Both the position numbers and the translations under genes were made by a program. A DNA stretch of 64,000 nt from NCBI GenBank assembly GCA_051294375.1, contig CM119269.1:10460883-10524882 (forward strand). The letters run 5' to 3'. Numbering within the stretch: position 1 is the stretch's first letter; each line of letters starts with the position of its first letter. Source of the DNA: Paraspadella gotoi. Its lineage: Eukaryota > Chaetognatha. Below, piece by piece: positions 33,026 to 44,036 of the stretch. The notes beneath the pieces are model-generated. The model saw only the letters and a list, made by a program, of their open reading frames with translations. It did not search any database and was not told where the DNA came from.

Positions 33026-33739
33026 GTTAGTGTGAAGTGGAAGATGTCCTTGGGGGGTTTCTCAGTTTCAGTATGAGAACATTGTTTGAGCAGTCTTAAT
33101 TACTCGACTAATATTCTACTCATCCATATAATCAAATAATAAAAATAGAATAAAACTTCTATTAAGTATTCTAATATCCAATAAGACATTGGAAAACATG
33201 CATCAAGAAACAGAGAGCCAATGCAGCAGCGAGCAGTAGAGCCGATACGCAGGCAACAGTAATGCCATAGAATCGAGACGCAGCATCAGTAGCAGGCAGC
33301 AGCCCGAGACGCAAGCAAGACAGCTCAAAAGCTACATAAAAGCTTAAAATTAATTACCATATTCCATCAATACAATTTACAAATATCATTTAATATCCTG
33401 ATGTCCCCCCCCCCCTCAGAGAAATCTCCCAAAAATCTAAGAATTTACTCGCCTTTTATAGTACAGAGGACAGCAATTATTACACACCATGAGAGGAGAA
33501 ATTCACATTTTAAGAATAAGTATCAAAAACATTACTACGTTATTATTAACCAATGAGAGACCAGAGTATCAAATCTCCAAGGTATAAAATTCAACCAATT
33601 AGAGACTTTTAAACAGAATTACTTGGAAGTCATTCAATTAAACTTAAATCAGATATTCTGAGCCATTAAAAAATAAAAGGTCAGGGCTTCAATTCAGATA
33701 AAAATCATTATAAACTCTTTTAATAAACAGTTATGTGAT
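33026..33739 (+). mobile_element. 714-bp insertion, unclassified element candidate
   Basis: This segment is absent from copy 1, where GATGAGAAG runs through a (GTAA)n array into ATGAAACAATTACC. In copy 2 it is flanked by GAAGAC at 33020-33025 and again at 33740-33745, a possible 6-bp target duplication. It has a CAG-rich stretch (33215-33330) and an A+T-rich remainder. There are no terminal inverted repeats and no coding frame. It may be a solo LTR or nonautonomous insertion, or an assembly join. Confidence 0.35.
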
Positions 33740-34280
33740 GAAGACAATGACCGCTGTGAAAATCAGATGATTTCAGAAAAAAAAACTTTGTAAAATGAGC
33801 TTCATATTTGCCTTTTCTTTTTAAATTTTTTAATTCTGTCAATTTTGAATTTTCGATTTCTTTCTCCCTTTATTATTTTCTCTCACTTCAATTATCAATT
33901 CATTTTCGATTAGATACACTAGCTCCTGTCGATTTGCCATATTCTTACGTACTTTGCGTTTTTCAGCATAATCCAATAATTCAAAAAGCGTAAATTTTCA
34001 AATTCGACACAATTTAATGGCTCGGGGTTCTTATAACTTTGTTATTTTCACCTCCCAAACCATTGTTGAGCGCTTCATGTCTTCTTCGTCTCAGTTATTC
34101 CTCTCCCGGTTGTTTCCGCAACGTCACTCCTCTTTTTCTCTCTTTCATCATTCCTTCTCTCGCCTATCCACTCCTGTTCCTCTTTTTCCCCTTCGGAAAT
34201 GGTCGGCGAAGAAGGATGTGTGAATATTCAGAAGGATGACGCCATCATCAAGCGGGCGCAAAGTTCCTGCGACGCCTGAG

Positions 34281-34328
34281 GAGGAGAGAGAGAGAGAAGA
34301 GCAGAGAGAGAGAGAGAGAGAGAGAGAG

Positions 34329-34402
<74 letters not shown>
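34281..34402 (+). repeat. (GA)n microsatellite, copy 2
   Basis: GA array with a few GAGGAG interruptions, matching 24774-24893. Confidence 0.9.
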
Positions 34403-34405
<3 letters not shown>

Positions 34406-34580
34406 CGACGTTCTGGGAGAGGCCTAAGGCAGCCGAAAAGGGAGGCAGTAGAAAGAAGAGTCGGAGGAAGGGATGAGGAAGAGGAGGAAGAAGTAAAAGA
34501 GAAGGAAGGAAAAAGAATATAAAAAAGAGTACACTTGATAGAAGGCGGCAGCTGATGGCATCCAAACGACGAATCACAAC

Positions 34581-34778
34581 ATGAACACGAATGATGAACA
34601 AGGAAACGACGACGCGAAGAGACAACGAAGAAAAACCATCGAACGAGAAAAAAGACAAAAGGGCACCGTGGAGAGAAGAAACATTCACGAACTACAACAA
34701 CAACGACACCCAAAGATCGGAATAATGAGGAAAGAACGACAAACACTCGAGCATAACAACAACAACAACGTCGATTGA
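34581..34778 (+). CDS. Weak 65-codon frame, unknown product
   Basis: It opens MNTNDEQGNDDAKRQRRKT, passes a basic stretch with ELQQQRHPKIG and ends in an Asn run before TGA. Composition is Gln/Arg/Asn-rich, over CAA/GAC-rich DNA. In copy 1 (25077-25215) the frame is changed by indels. It could be an exon of a disordered protein or a CAA/GAC repeat relic. Confidence 0.2.
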   Translation: MNTNDEQGNDDAKRQRRKTIEREKRQKGTVERRNIHELQQQRHPKIGIMRKERQTLEHNNNNNVD

Positions 34779-35093
34779 AACGTGAGCCTTTTGTTTCTTA
34801 TTCTAACGATCAAAAATTAGTTCCATCGAGAGAATTCTGGGTTTTGCCGACAATTCGCCCCCAATGCGTCTCTCCTCTTCATTTATAAATCGCCCTTCAC
34901 ATCTTCACTCTCTTCACTCTCTCATCCCCCGCCTCCCGCGTATATTTCTACCTCTCGGCCTCACTCAACCTTAATACCGCCCCACTCAGATGAGCCGCAT
35001 CGTAATCCCCCCTCTCTATCCTCCCCACCCCCCCTTGGCCAATGCGTACGACCCGAATGACCTCAAATGACCCCGCGATCCTTTGATCGCCCA

Positions 35094-35302
35094 TTAAGCG
35101 TCTCCGATGGTCGAAGAATTCTTCCCCTCCTGCGTCGAGTCGCTTCGGAGACTAGAGATCTTCGGAAAGACGGGCCGCGCAGGCGTCGGTCGGCCCACTT
35201 GCTGACTAGAGCGCGAAGCGGGCCCGCTCGACGACGGCCGCTGATTGCGGGCGAACATGCCCGGCTGAAGCGCCGACGTTAAAGTCTTGGAAGGGCTTTG
35301 GA
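35094..35302 (-). CDS. Terminal exon candidate, Ser/Pro/Arg-rich C-terminus
   Basis: On the minus strand a long TTTC-rich pyrimidine tract leads to GGAAATCAG. An open frame of 69 codons then ends in TAA at 35094-35096. It reads QSPSKTLTSALQPGMFARNQ, then a Ser/Pro/Arg-rich segment (RPTPARPVFPKISSLRSDS), and ends TQEGKNSSTIGDA. Composition is protein-like and CpG-rich, in contrast with the AT-rich flanks. An alternative frame (PKPFQDFNVGASAGHVRPQS) is open for about 32 codons. No domain is recognised. It resembles the disordered tail of a signalling or cytoskeletal protein, but that is a guess. Confidence 0.4.
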
Positions 35303-35334
35303 CTGATTTCCGATGCGGGACCAAGCGAGAAGAA

Positions 35335-35775
35335 GAAAGAAAGAAAGAAAAAAAAATAGAAAGAATGAAAAATAGAAAGGACCCATGAAAAAGATAAAAA
35401 TGAAAGAAAGAGAGAAAGAAATAAAAGTGAAAGAACAAATTACGATAAATAATAAATAAGAAAATAATAAATAATAAATTATAAATAAAAAAGGATAAAG
35501 AACAGATAATAAAAAAAAAGAAAGAGAACGAGAACAAAAAAGAAAAAAAACAAAGAAAGAAACAAAAGAAAAGAAAAAATTGAGAGAAAGAAAGAAGAAA
35601 AGAGACGAAACATATACGTAAAGAATAACAGAAAAGAAATAACAAAGAAGAAAAAGAAAAAAGAAAGAAGAGAAAGAAGAAAGAAAGAAAGAAGAAGAGA
35701 AAGAATGAAAGAAAGAAGATAAAAAATTGCCCTAAATCGACACGAGAGCAAAAAAAAAAAAAAAAAAAAAAATAG
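35335..35775 (+). repeat. A-rich GAAA/ATAA repeat tract, copy 2
   Basis: Counterpart of 25825-26230. It lies on the acceptor side of the minus-strand exon candidate. Confidence 0.9.
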
Positions 35776-36104
35776 GAAAAAGGGAAATAATTTTTTTTTC
35801 CTATTTTTTTTCTGAGTCGATTCTATGGATGATGAATTACCCCGGGGTTTGCCTTAAAACGGCCGATCAGAAGAATTTCTCGCCACCCCTTCGCTTCAAC
35901 TACTTTCCACCCTTCCCCATCCACTAAGGAACGAATTCCCAGTCTTTTCAAACTTCTATGAACCCACCCGAACTTTAAACAAAGAAATATTTCATTACTT
36001 TCACTTTCAGTGCTTATGCCAGATTATAAAATCACACATCTCCAATTTGAAACTTTCTTTTCTCCTTCGCCATGTCCCTTCCCGCTTTTCCTCACGTCTC
36101 AGCT

Positions 36105-36147
36105 CAATCACCCCAATCACCCCAATCACCCCAATCACCCCTATCAC
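36105..36147 (+). repeat. CACCCCAAT nonamer repeat, ~4 units
   Basis: Four tandem CACCCCAAT units in copy 2. Copy 1 has only diverged CACCCAA/CACGACCC variants, so the array expanded or was misread in one copy. Confidence 0.8.
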
Positions 36148-36312
36148 CACAACTCCCATTCACCCCCGACACTCCGCCACCACTCCGTCCCTCCTGAGGC
36201 GTAGTGCTCACCAAACTACAGAATCGCCTACATCGAATTAGCGCCACTTTTCTTTCTTTCTTTCTTTCTCTTTCTTTCTTTCTTTCTNNNNNNNNNNNNN
36301 NNNNNNNNNNNN

Positions 36313-36493
36313 GCTAAAAGTCTTAGTAACCCAAACGTTTGGCGGTTTTTGTTTTTTTATTATTTACTTTTTTTGCTTCCAACTGTTTTTATCTTTTATT
36401 TACGTCGTGAATACAATCACTTGTCTCGAAGGAAGACAAAACCCAACTTCGCTTTCTCGATTATGCATTAATTGAATTTTTTGGGGAGTACCA

Positions 36494-36543
<50 letters not shown>

Positions 36544-36552
36544 AGAGAGAAA

Positions 36553-36584
<32 letters not shown>

Positions 36585-37830
36585 CACGACAGAGAGGAGA
36601 GAGAGAGATAAATTGAGATGAGAGAGAGAAGAGAATGAGAGAGATGCACGATGAGTAGTTCTATTAAATCTGATTCAGTAGTCTCATATATTGAGAGAGA
36701 GTTGCTAGATGAGATGAGAGAGTAGTGAATAGAGAGTATGAGAGTGAGGATATATAGATTATAGATGATTTGATGTATTTCGCTAGATTGACTTGTACTA
36801 AGGTATGTTGAAAGAAGTAAGATGAGAGAAGGATGAGAGAAAGAAAGAGAGAGAGAGAAAGAAGGAATCTCGTCTTTCTGTATCTCTTAGTCCGAATATT
36901 AATATTTTGTTTCTTCTTTTTACTTCCTCAATTAGCGCTCTTTATTTTATACGCGTATTTCTTCTCCTCCGCCAGGCGGTATAATGTATGAGTATAAATT
37001 TTCTTTGTGTAATATTATACAAATGTGTACCTATCAACTCTAATCGATCTGCTGTGTATAACATAATTGGCGACGAAGTTGAGAGTATACAGTATAGTAC
37101 GTATATTCATCATAATACTTTGTAGGCTAGACTTATACTTTCTCTTAAATAAAGATCGAGTTTATCACTCTTTTACTTAATCATCAGACTCATATAATCA
37201 ATTGAAGACATAATTGGGGCAACCTCTTACAACCTAAAAACTGCGCCCTTGGTCCAACCTAAAACAGAATGTTCCATCTTATTCTAGGTGGCTAAGACAA
37301 CTGCACTTCTAGAACATTGTAAAATTTAAATTAGATTCCTAGTTTGTTAATTGTCATCTCAAGTTAACGGTGACTTGAAAACGATTTTTTCAAAATATCT
37401 TTCGCTCAGCAACATTAATCAGCTAAATCCTCGTAATGATATACATTTTAATACTAATTATATCCAGCGTTATGCAATGACACTCAAACAAACTTTTGAT
37501 TCGATTTCACAATGCCACTGCCGGTTATTGCTCAGGCCACTTCATCTCGATTTCAAACTCACAGCTTCACTCATCACTCCTCTTTGTGAAACATCTACTC
37601 TTTAGATTTATTCTCTTCTGTTTTGAATTCTTGTTTTGTTTTTGTGAATTTTCAAACTTTTCCATTCTGTCCGTCTGTCAGTCTCTTTCCTTCACTCCAC
37701 TCAAAGTCAAAGACTCTTCTTTAATACTCTATTTCTCTCTCTTCTTTTCTCTCCTCAACACACTTTTTGCCCTATATAATACGTATTCCAAACCAGTTAA
37801 TTAGTTTTCCCGGTGTGCCCGCCTTTCATT
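36313..37830 (+). mobile_element. ~1.5 kb segment absent from copy 1; LTR-like part
   Basis: It follows a 25-N gap inside the TTTC array and rejoins the copy-1 sequence near 37830. It holds GA arrays (36495-36610, 36836-36862), a TATA-like GGTATAATGTATGAGTATAAA near 36978 and, at 37060, TAACATAATTGGCGACGAAG. ACA followed by a few bases and TGGCGACG resembles the LTR end plus tRNA primer-binding site of some Gypsy-class elements. No gag or pol frame is visible. The frame at 37351-37605 is unrecognised. Confidence 0.3.
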
Positions 37831-38033
37831 TTTTGCTTTTCTTTTTTCCTTATTTCCTTTCTTTCTTTCTTTCTTTCTTTTTTTCTTCCTTTCTTTTTTT
37901 ATATATTTATTTTTTTTGTTACTTTGTTTTTTTTGTCGTTTCTTTATTTCTTTGTTTATTCTCTTTTCTTTCTATTTTTTGTCATTTTTACCCATGGTAT
38001 AATCCTTTCTTTTGTTGTTTATATTAACTGTTC

Positions 38034-38084
38034 AAAGCGGTGATGAAGACTCGAAATGTTTAAGAGTCGAAACATGTCTGCATT
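38034..38084 (+). ncRNA. Degenerate hammerhead-ribozyme-like motif, copy 2
   Basis: Same fold as at 27058-27110: AAAGCG, GTGATGA, GACTC/GAGTC stem, GAAAC, GTC, TGCATT. The loop between GAAAC and GTC is AT instead of ATTT. C3 is G here as well, so that substitution is not a random read error. Confidence 0.45.
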
Positions 38085-38514
38085 ATAAAAATCGTTGTTA
38101 ACAAACCTATTAAATTCTTTGTAAAGTCATTTTTACCATAGGATTTTATAAATTTCTATCTGCCGCGATTCTTTCCTTGTTTTTTTACACGTACACTGCT
38201 TTGTACTCCACCTAACTTTAAATGGACGTTAAAAATGAAATATAATAATAAATGAAATAATTAACGTGACTTTTCCAAGATTAATTTAAGATTAGACAAA
38301 GTTGTCAAGTGACATCATCGACTCGAAAGTCAAAATCCTCAACTTTTGTGTTATTATTCACCTTCTTGTTTCAGATTTGAAATCTACGATTTCTCTCTCT
38401 CTCTCCCGCTTTCTTTATTAAATTATTTATTAAATTTGAAGCGTAAAATTTTTTTTATAAAAAAAAACAGGAATACGAGCGCCGAGTATTTTTTTTCCAT
38501 TTTTGAATTTTTCC

Positions 38515-38592
38515 CTCTACGACGAGAGCGACGACGAAAACGAAGACGATAGCGACGACGAAAACGACGACGATAGCGACGACGATTTCTTT
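38515..38592 (+). repeat. 18-24-bp GAC-based minisatellite
   Basis: Units of GACGAAAACGA(A/C)GACGATAGC recur about three times and read as Asp/Glu/Asn/Ser in one frame. The counterpart at 27575-27655 is disrupted by indels. Confidence 0.75.
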
Positions 38593-38723
38593 CTCTTTTT
38601 TTTACCTTTTTCACTTTATATCTCAAAGTAATAAAAAATACTTTTATCCATTTACGCAACTCTTTTTTTTTCTATTCTTGCCTTTTTTTACGTCTCTCTC
38701 TTTCGGAATGATCTCCCTTTTTA

Positions 38724-38778
<55 letters not shown>

Positions 38779-39029
38779 CCTACATATTTAAAAGTATAAA
38801 GATTCTCTCTCCCTCGACGGATATGAATATTTTAAAAACCGTCGGCGATTTAAGAGTTTTCTTTCCTCCTTCGATCTCTGCTCTTTCCTCTTCTCTTCCT
38901 CTTCCTCTTCCTCCTCCCTTCCTCAATTCCCTTTGCGTTTTTATGTCATGCGTCGAATCTAAATATTTTTTTCCCGTGTAGGCGGCGAACCGTAGACCTT
39001 TTCGACTCACATCGAGAAAAAACAGAGAC

Positions 39030-39033
39030 GAGG

Positions 39034-39065
<32 letters not shown>

Positions 39066-39120
39066 AGGAGAGAGAGAGAGAGAGAAAGGAGAGAGGAGCA
39101 AGAGAGAGAGAGGGAGAGAG
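39030..39120 (+). repeat. (GA)n array
   Basis: Counterpart of 28125-28235, with different array lengths. Confidence 0.9.
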
Positions 39121-40057
39121 ACGTCAGTCTTCGAGGGCATCGACTCTCTTCGTTTGTTTATTTTCCCAGGAAAACAAAAACAATCAAATCCTCGTCTAAC
39201 TTTTATAGGATTCGTTGTGAATGAAGTCGCTCAGTCGGGAGTTCGAGATTCTAATTTGGCCATATTTTTCAAAAGTACACCGTTTCAGCTTAAATTTGGA
39301 ATAAAATAAAATAAGATTAAGGTTAAAGATTAGGGGATAGTTTCTGTTTAAGGAATTCAAGTAAGGGATTAAGAATTAGGATTAGAGATTAGATTTTAAG
39401 CAGTTAATAATAGATTATGGTTTAATGTTCAAGTTAAAATAAAGTTCAAGGATTAGAAAGAGAAATGAGGCGATTTCGGAAAATAGTGCCACAATTTTTT
39501 TTTCTGTCTCCATAAAAACAGATTTCGTCAAATATATATCATCATGATATATTTTTTGGTTTCCTCTCTGAGCTACGATGTTGTTTGATGACGCGAGAAT
39601 ACGAAAAAAAAATTGTCATATCAACTTTTTCTTTCTTAACACAGAGAAGCGATAAATATTAATCTCAGATTTGTACGATAAAGTATAAACGTGTACTACG
39701 TCTAGAGATTTTATTTCTTCCACAAGAGATGTCATTTTATATCTTTTTATGAAAAAAAAAAACCTCAAAGCCAAAGTTGATAGGAAACCGGAAGTCGGTG
39801 GAAGATGCCATTGCGAAGGAGAACGCGATTGCCCTCTCGATGGAATCCTCTGTTTGGCAGCTATGCGTGGCTATGCGTCACCGTGGCAGAATGACAGCGT
39901 AGCAACGTGGCGGAAGGAAAAAAAAGGGTTGAGGAAATTGCACAACATAATACATCTTCATCTGCGTTGTGCTTGGAAGAGCCTTGAGGGAAGTGCAAAT
40001 CCTCTCTCGTCTCTCTCTCTCTCTCCTTCCTTCTCTCTCTCTCTCTCTCTCTCTCTC

Positions 40058-40106
<49 letters not shown>

Positions 40107-40954
40107 GCTGTATTTTTCTCTCTTTACTCCCTTCTCTACCATGTGTAGGTTTTATTAAAAAAATAAATAAAACAGAATACAGAAAAAAAAAAAAAAGAAA
40201 CAAACAGGCAAGACCGAGCTTAAATATTTTTCTTAAAACGGAACGAGGATCACTTAGTTGGCAAAGGACAAAAAACTTCGCGAAGACATATCAAGCCAAT
40301 ATTCCACTTAATAAACATCGTTATTGAATGCGATAACTGCATAAATTAGTAACGAATGTGCATCAGATTTAATTCTGCCCGTCAGTTTCTCAATAGCATC
40401 CTTTCCATCTTTTTAATTCGACTCTAATACTTAGCTTTGCTTCGCTGTTTCTCCGTCTTCCTCTCTCAATTATAAAAAGGCGGCCTCTATATGCCCAATG
40501 GGAATGGGGGAATGGGGAACGGGCCATTCCATCTCTACGAGTCCAGGACTAAACTCGAGCCACGCCGGCTTTTCTCTCTCAAGCAGATCAACATAACTCC
40601 AGTGAAGCCAGGCCCATTACCCGTTAAGTAGTCAGCTCCTGCTTGTAAAAACAACTCGATTTCCCTTAAGACATCCGGCTCTTCTTCCTTAGACAACTCC
40701 AGTTAAGCTCCAGCTCCCCGACTCTACTCCACCGAAGCCCGGCCATTTCTCTTCAAGAGGCCCGCTCCAGCTCCCCGACTCTACGAACTTCTCCCGTCTA
40801 CTCCTCCGCGCGACTCGAGGCTCCAGCGCGGTACTTAAGGGAGTTTTAATTCCCGAACCGGGAGGAAAAGTTTTTGCACTGAGGTATTCATCAAAAATTT
40901 ATGGGTACTTATCGCCATAATTAGGAGTGAGAGAAGAGTACGATATGAGAGATA

Positions 40955-40960
40955 GAGAGA

Positions 40961-41010
<50 letters not shown>
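40955..41010 (+). repeat. (GA)n array
   Basis: Counterpart of the interrupted GA/GAAG array at 30170-30262. Confidence 0.9.
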
Positions 41011-41011
<1 letters not shown>

Positions 41012-41828
41012 GTAAGAAAATCTTGAGAATGGGCGATAAAAAAAGAGATTATAAATATCTGAGAAAATAAACAAGATTTTTGCGGCAAAAGCGATGGGCG
41101 ATAAATATATAATATAGGAACATTTCAAACTGAATAAAAAGCGAAAAGGATAAAAAAAAATAGGGCAGAGAGGATGTGAAAGAAACAAAAAAAGTGCCAT
41201 CTCTGAAACCTATAAAATTTTAAAGTATACCCATAACATAAGACTCCTGATTTAGTAGGTTTAGCAAAAATCATCAAAACAGGATTTGTTTAAATGCTAA
41301 TTAAAGTATTTAAAAAAATTTTTATAACAATATTTTCGTAGTTTTAGTAAAAATGCTTACAATTTGAAAGTCTATATGTCTATCATTATCTAAAGCAGAA
41401 GATAATGGAAAACGAAAAACTGACAACAAAAATGTGGTAAAAAAATTGAATATTAATGAATTAAAAACAAAGAAAGAAAGTTGATTAAAGAAAGAACAAA
41501 ATAGAATGAGGATAAAAGGAAAAGTAAAAATAAAATTAAGAAAAACAAAAGACGTAAAAAATGAAAAAATGGTTTGAGCCGAAGATGTAATTGGAGAATC
41601 GGAAAAAAAAAAGAGAAAGAGACAGCAAATGAGTCACAAAAAAAATAAGATTAAAATTTTAAAAAAAGTTGCGCGAAAAAGTATCACCGCCAGAGATGCG
41701 AGGAAGAAAAGGCCCTAAGGCTCTTAGACGCACTCTTTGTGCATAAGGAGAGAACGAAATAAAAAATGGCTACAGAGATAGAGAGAAAGAGGGGGGTAGG
41801 TAGAAAGGTGAGGATAGAAGAGAGAGAG

Positions 41829-42382
41829 NNNNNNNNNNNNNNNNNNNNNNNNNNNNNNNNNNNNNNNNNNNNNNNNNNNNNNNNNNNNNNNNNNNNNNNN
41901 NNNNNNNNNNNNNNNNNNNNNNNNNNNNNNNNNNNNNNNNNNNNNNNNNNNNNNNNNNNNNNNNNNNNNNNNNNNNNNNNNNNNNNNNNGGGTGTAGGGA
42001 AAGTGAGACAGAATTGCGTTGGGAGAAGCTCGCGCAGGAAACATTTTAGCGTCACCATTTTTTTCAACCATTTTTCATTTTTGGCGGAGAATAGGAAGAG
42101 AGGGAAGAACGAGCGAGGAACGTGGGAATTGAAAAATAAGAGAGGAAAAAAAAAAGAAAAAAANNNNNNNNNNNNNNNNNNNNNNNNNNNNNNNNNNNNN
42201 NNNNNNNNNNNNNNNNNNNNNNNNNNNNNNNNNNNNNNNNNNNNNNNNNNNNNNNNNNNNNNNNNNNNNNNNNNNNNNNNNNNNNNNNNNNNNNNNNNNN
42301 NNNNNNNNNNNNNNNNNNNNNNNNNNNNNNNNNNNNNNNNNNNNNNNNNNNNNNNNNNNNNNNNNNNNNNNNNNNNNNNNNN
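41829..42382. other. Two assembly gaps, 161 N and 219 N
   Basis: The gaps are 41829-41989 and 42164-42382. The first is entered from a GA array. The second lies between poly-A and poly-T, so both probably hide low-complexity sequence. Confidence 0.9.
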
Positions 42383-42411
42383 TTTTTTTTTTTTCTTTCT
42401 CGATTATTCAA

Positions 42412-42617
42412 AGAACAATGACAACGTCGAAGAGGACGAAGAAGAAGACGAAGACGATGATGACGACGACGACGACGAAGACGACGACGACGAAGACGTC
42501 AGCGGTGGCACCGGATTCAAAGCCTTTGGCGCGGAAATCAAACCAAAACGACGACAGCATTTTCGACCAAACGCCGTCGGTTTTTTTGTTATTTTCTCTC
42601 TCACTTCATGTTTTTAA
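42412..42617 (+). CDS. Acidic-then-basic open frame, weak exon candidate
   Basis: After the gap the frame reads SKNNDNVEEDEEEDEDD, a long Asp/Glu run, then EDVSGGTGFKAFGAEIKPKR and RQHFRPNAVG before drifting into Phe-rich sequence. Mixed GAC/GAT/GAA/GAG codons and a basic tail with normal composition make it the best of the acidic islands. CGTCGGTTTTT could be a donor. The N gap upstream prevents tracing a start or acceptor. Confidence 0.25.
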
Positions 42618-42904
42618 ATGATTTCGTTGTCAGAGGAGCGAGAAGGAGAAAGTCTGAAGGCGGAGGAAAGAAGGGAAAAAGAAAAATATGGAGGCGGAGG
42701 AAAGGGAGGAGGAAATAAAAAGGGTATGAAGAGAAGAGAAAGGAAGGTGAGGAGAAAAGGCTAGTAAACAGATCAGTAATGGGATGAGGCAGGAAACGAA
42801 ACGAAAGAACGAAAGAATTCTAAAGGGGAAAAAAAAGGGAGATAATTTTTTTTTTTTTGAAAATGGAAAAAAAAGTTTTTTAAGAATTTTATTACCTTTA
42901 AGGC

Positions 42905-42971
42905 GCAATGCTACGAAGATGCTAAGATGCGCATTGCGCAATGTGCAATGCTACTAAGATGCCCAGATGCG
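42905..42971 (+). repeat. Two 27-bp units around a palindrome
   Basis: GCAATGCTACGAAGATGCTA... (42905-42931) recurs at 42945-42971 with three mismatches. Between them is CATTGCGCAATG, a perfect 12-bp palindrome. Confidence 0.8.
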
Positions 42972-43280
42972 ACTTTCGGTACAAATCAAGTACAAAAAAC
43001 AAAATCTATGAAGAATGCGAAAGTTCTACGGCAAAAAAAAACAAGGGGCAAGATTTTAAGAATTGAAGAAAATTTTATGGCAAAACAATTGTAAATCTGA
43101 TCATAAATTAATTATTAATTTAATAAAAACCAAACGAATAAAAATTGACAATTGCAAGCGTCGCGAATAGAAAAGAAACGCGCGGTCAGAGAAAATCGTC
43201 AAAGATTAAGGAAAAAGCTAAAAATCGGAAAGACAGAATTGACTTCGGAACGAGGGAAGGGATCGGGGGAAGGGATTGGG

Positions 43281-43615
43281 NNNNNNNNNNNNNNNNNNNN
43301 NNNNNNNNNNNNNNNNNNNNNNNNNNNNNNNNNNNNNNNNNNNNNNNNNNNNNNNNNNNNNNNNNNNNNNNNNNNNNNNNNNNNNNNNNNNNNNNNNNNN
43401 NNNNNNNNNNNNNNNNNNNNNNNNNNNNNNNNNNNNNNNNNNNNNNNNNNNNNNNNNNNNNNNNNNNNNNNNNNNNNNNNNNNNNNNNNNNNNNNNNNNN
43501 NNNNNNNNNNNNNNNNNNNNNNNNNNNNNNNNNNNNNNNNNNNNNNNNNNNNNNNNNNNNNNNNNNNNNNNNNNNNNNNNNNNNNNNNNNNNNNNNNNNN
43601 NNNNNNNNNNNNNNN
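43281..43615. other. Assembly gap, 335 N, within a GGGAAGGGATTG repeat
   Basis: GGGGAAGGGATTGGG occurs immediately before, and GGGGAAGGGTTCGGGGCAAG immediately after. The gap therefore probably spans an unresolved G-rich minisatellite of about 15-bp unit. Confidence 0.85.
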
Positions 43616-44036
43616 GGGGAAGGGTTCGGGGCAAGGGATTGGTGAATATAGTGATAACTTTTCGAAAGTCGCAGAAAATAGGGAAGAGAAAAAAGAAAAT
43701 AGGGTATGAAAAAAAAGAGGTGATAAAAAAGAGAAAACGTGAAAAAAGGAAGAAAAAAAGGATAAGCGAGCTCGGTGTTACAGTGATTGATAAAAAGAGG
43801 TGAGCGAGCGAGAGCGAGACGACTATAAAGAGCGATGGAGAGCGAGAGGAAACAGGGGAAGGAGGAGATGGATTTGAGTGAAAAAGGGTGGGTGGGTGGG
43901 TGGGGAGGTTGAGAAGGCAAAGGCGAGATTGATTCTTTTGTTTTCATCACCTTCGTTCACGCTGTGTCGAATAAAGTCGAGGATCTGAGACGAGAGAAAA
44001 AACGAAAAACTCACTCGACATCGAAAAGACGAACTC

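Larger units (their letters stand above)
31658..42390 (+). repeat. Tandem duplication, copy 2 (~10.7 kb)
   Basis: Same landmark order as 22965-31627, plus two insertions (33026-33739 and about 36313-37830) and large N gaps at 41829-41989 and 42164-42382. It is frequently shorter than copy 1 by single bases in 38140-41800. Confidence 0.9.

Noticed and set aside
43145-43950. Frames of 166-254 codons around 43281-43615
   Set aside because: Most of their length is unknown bases (335 N).
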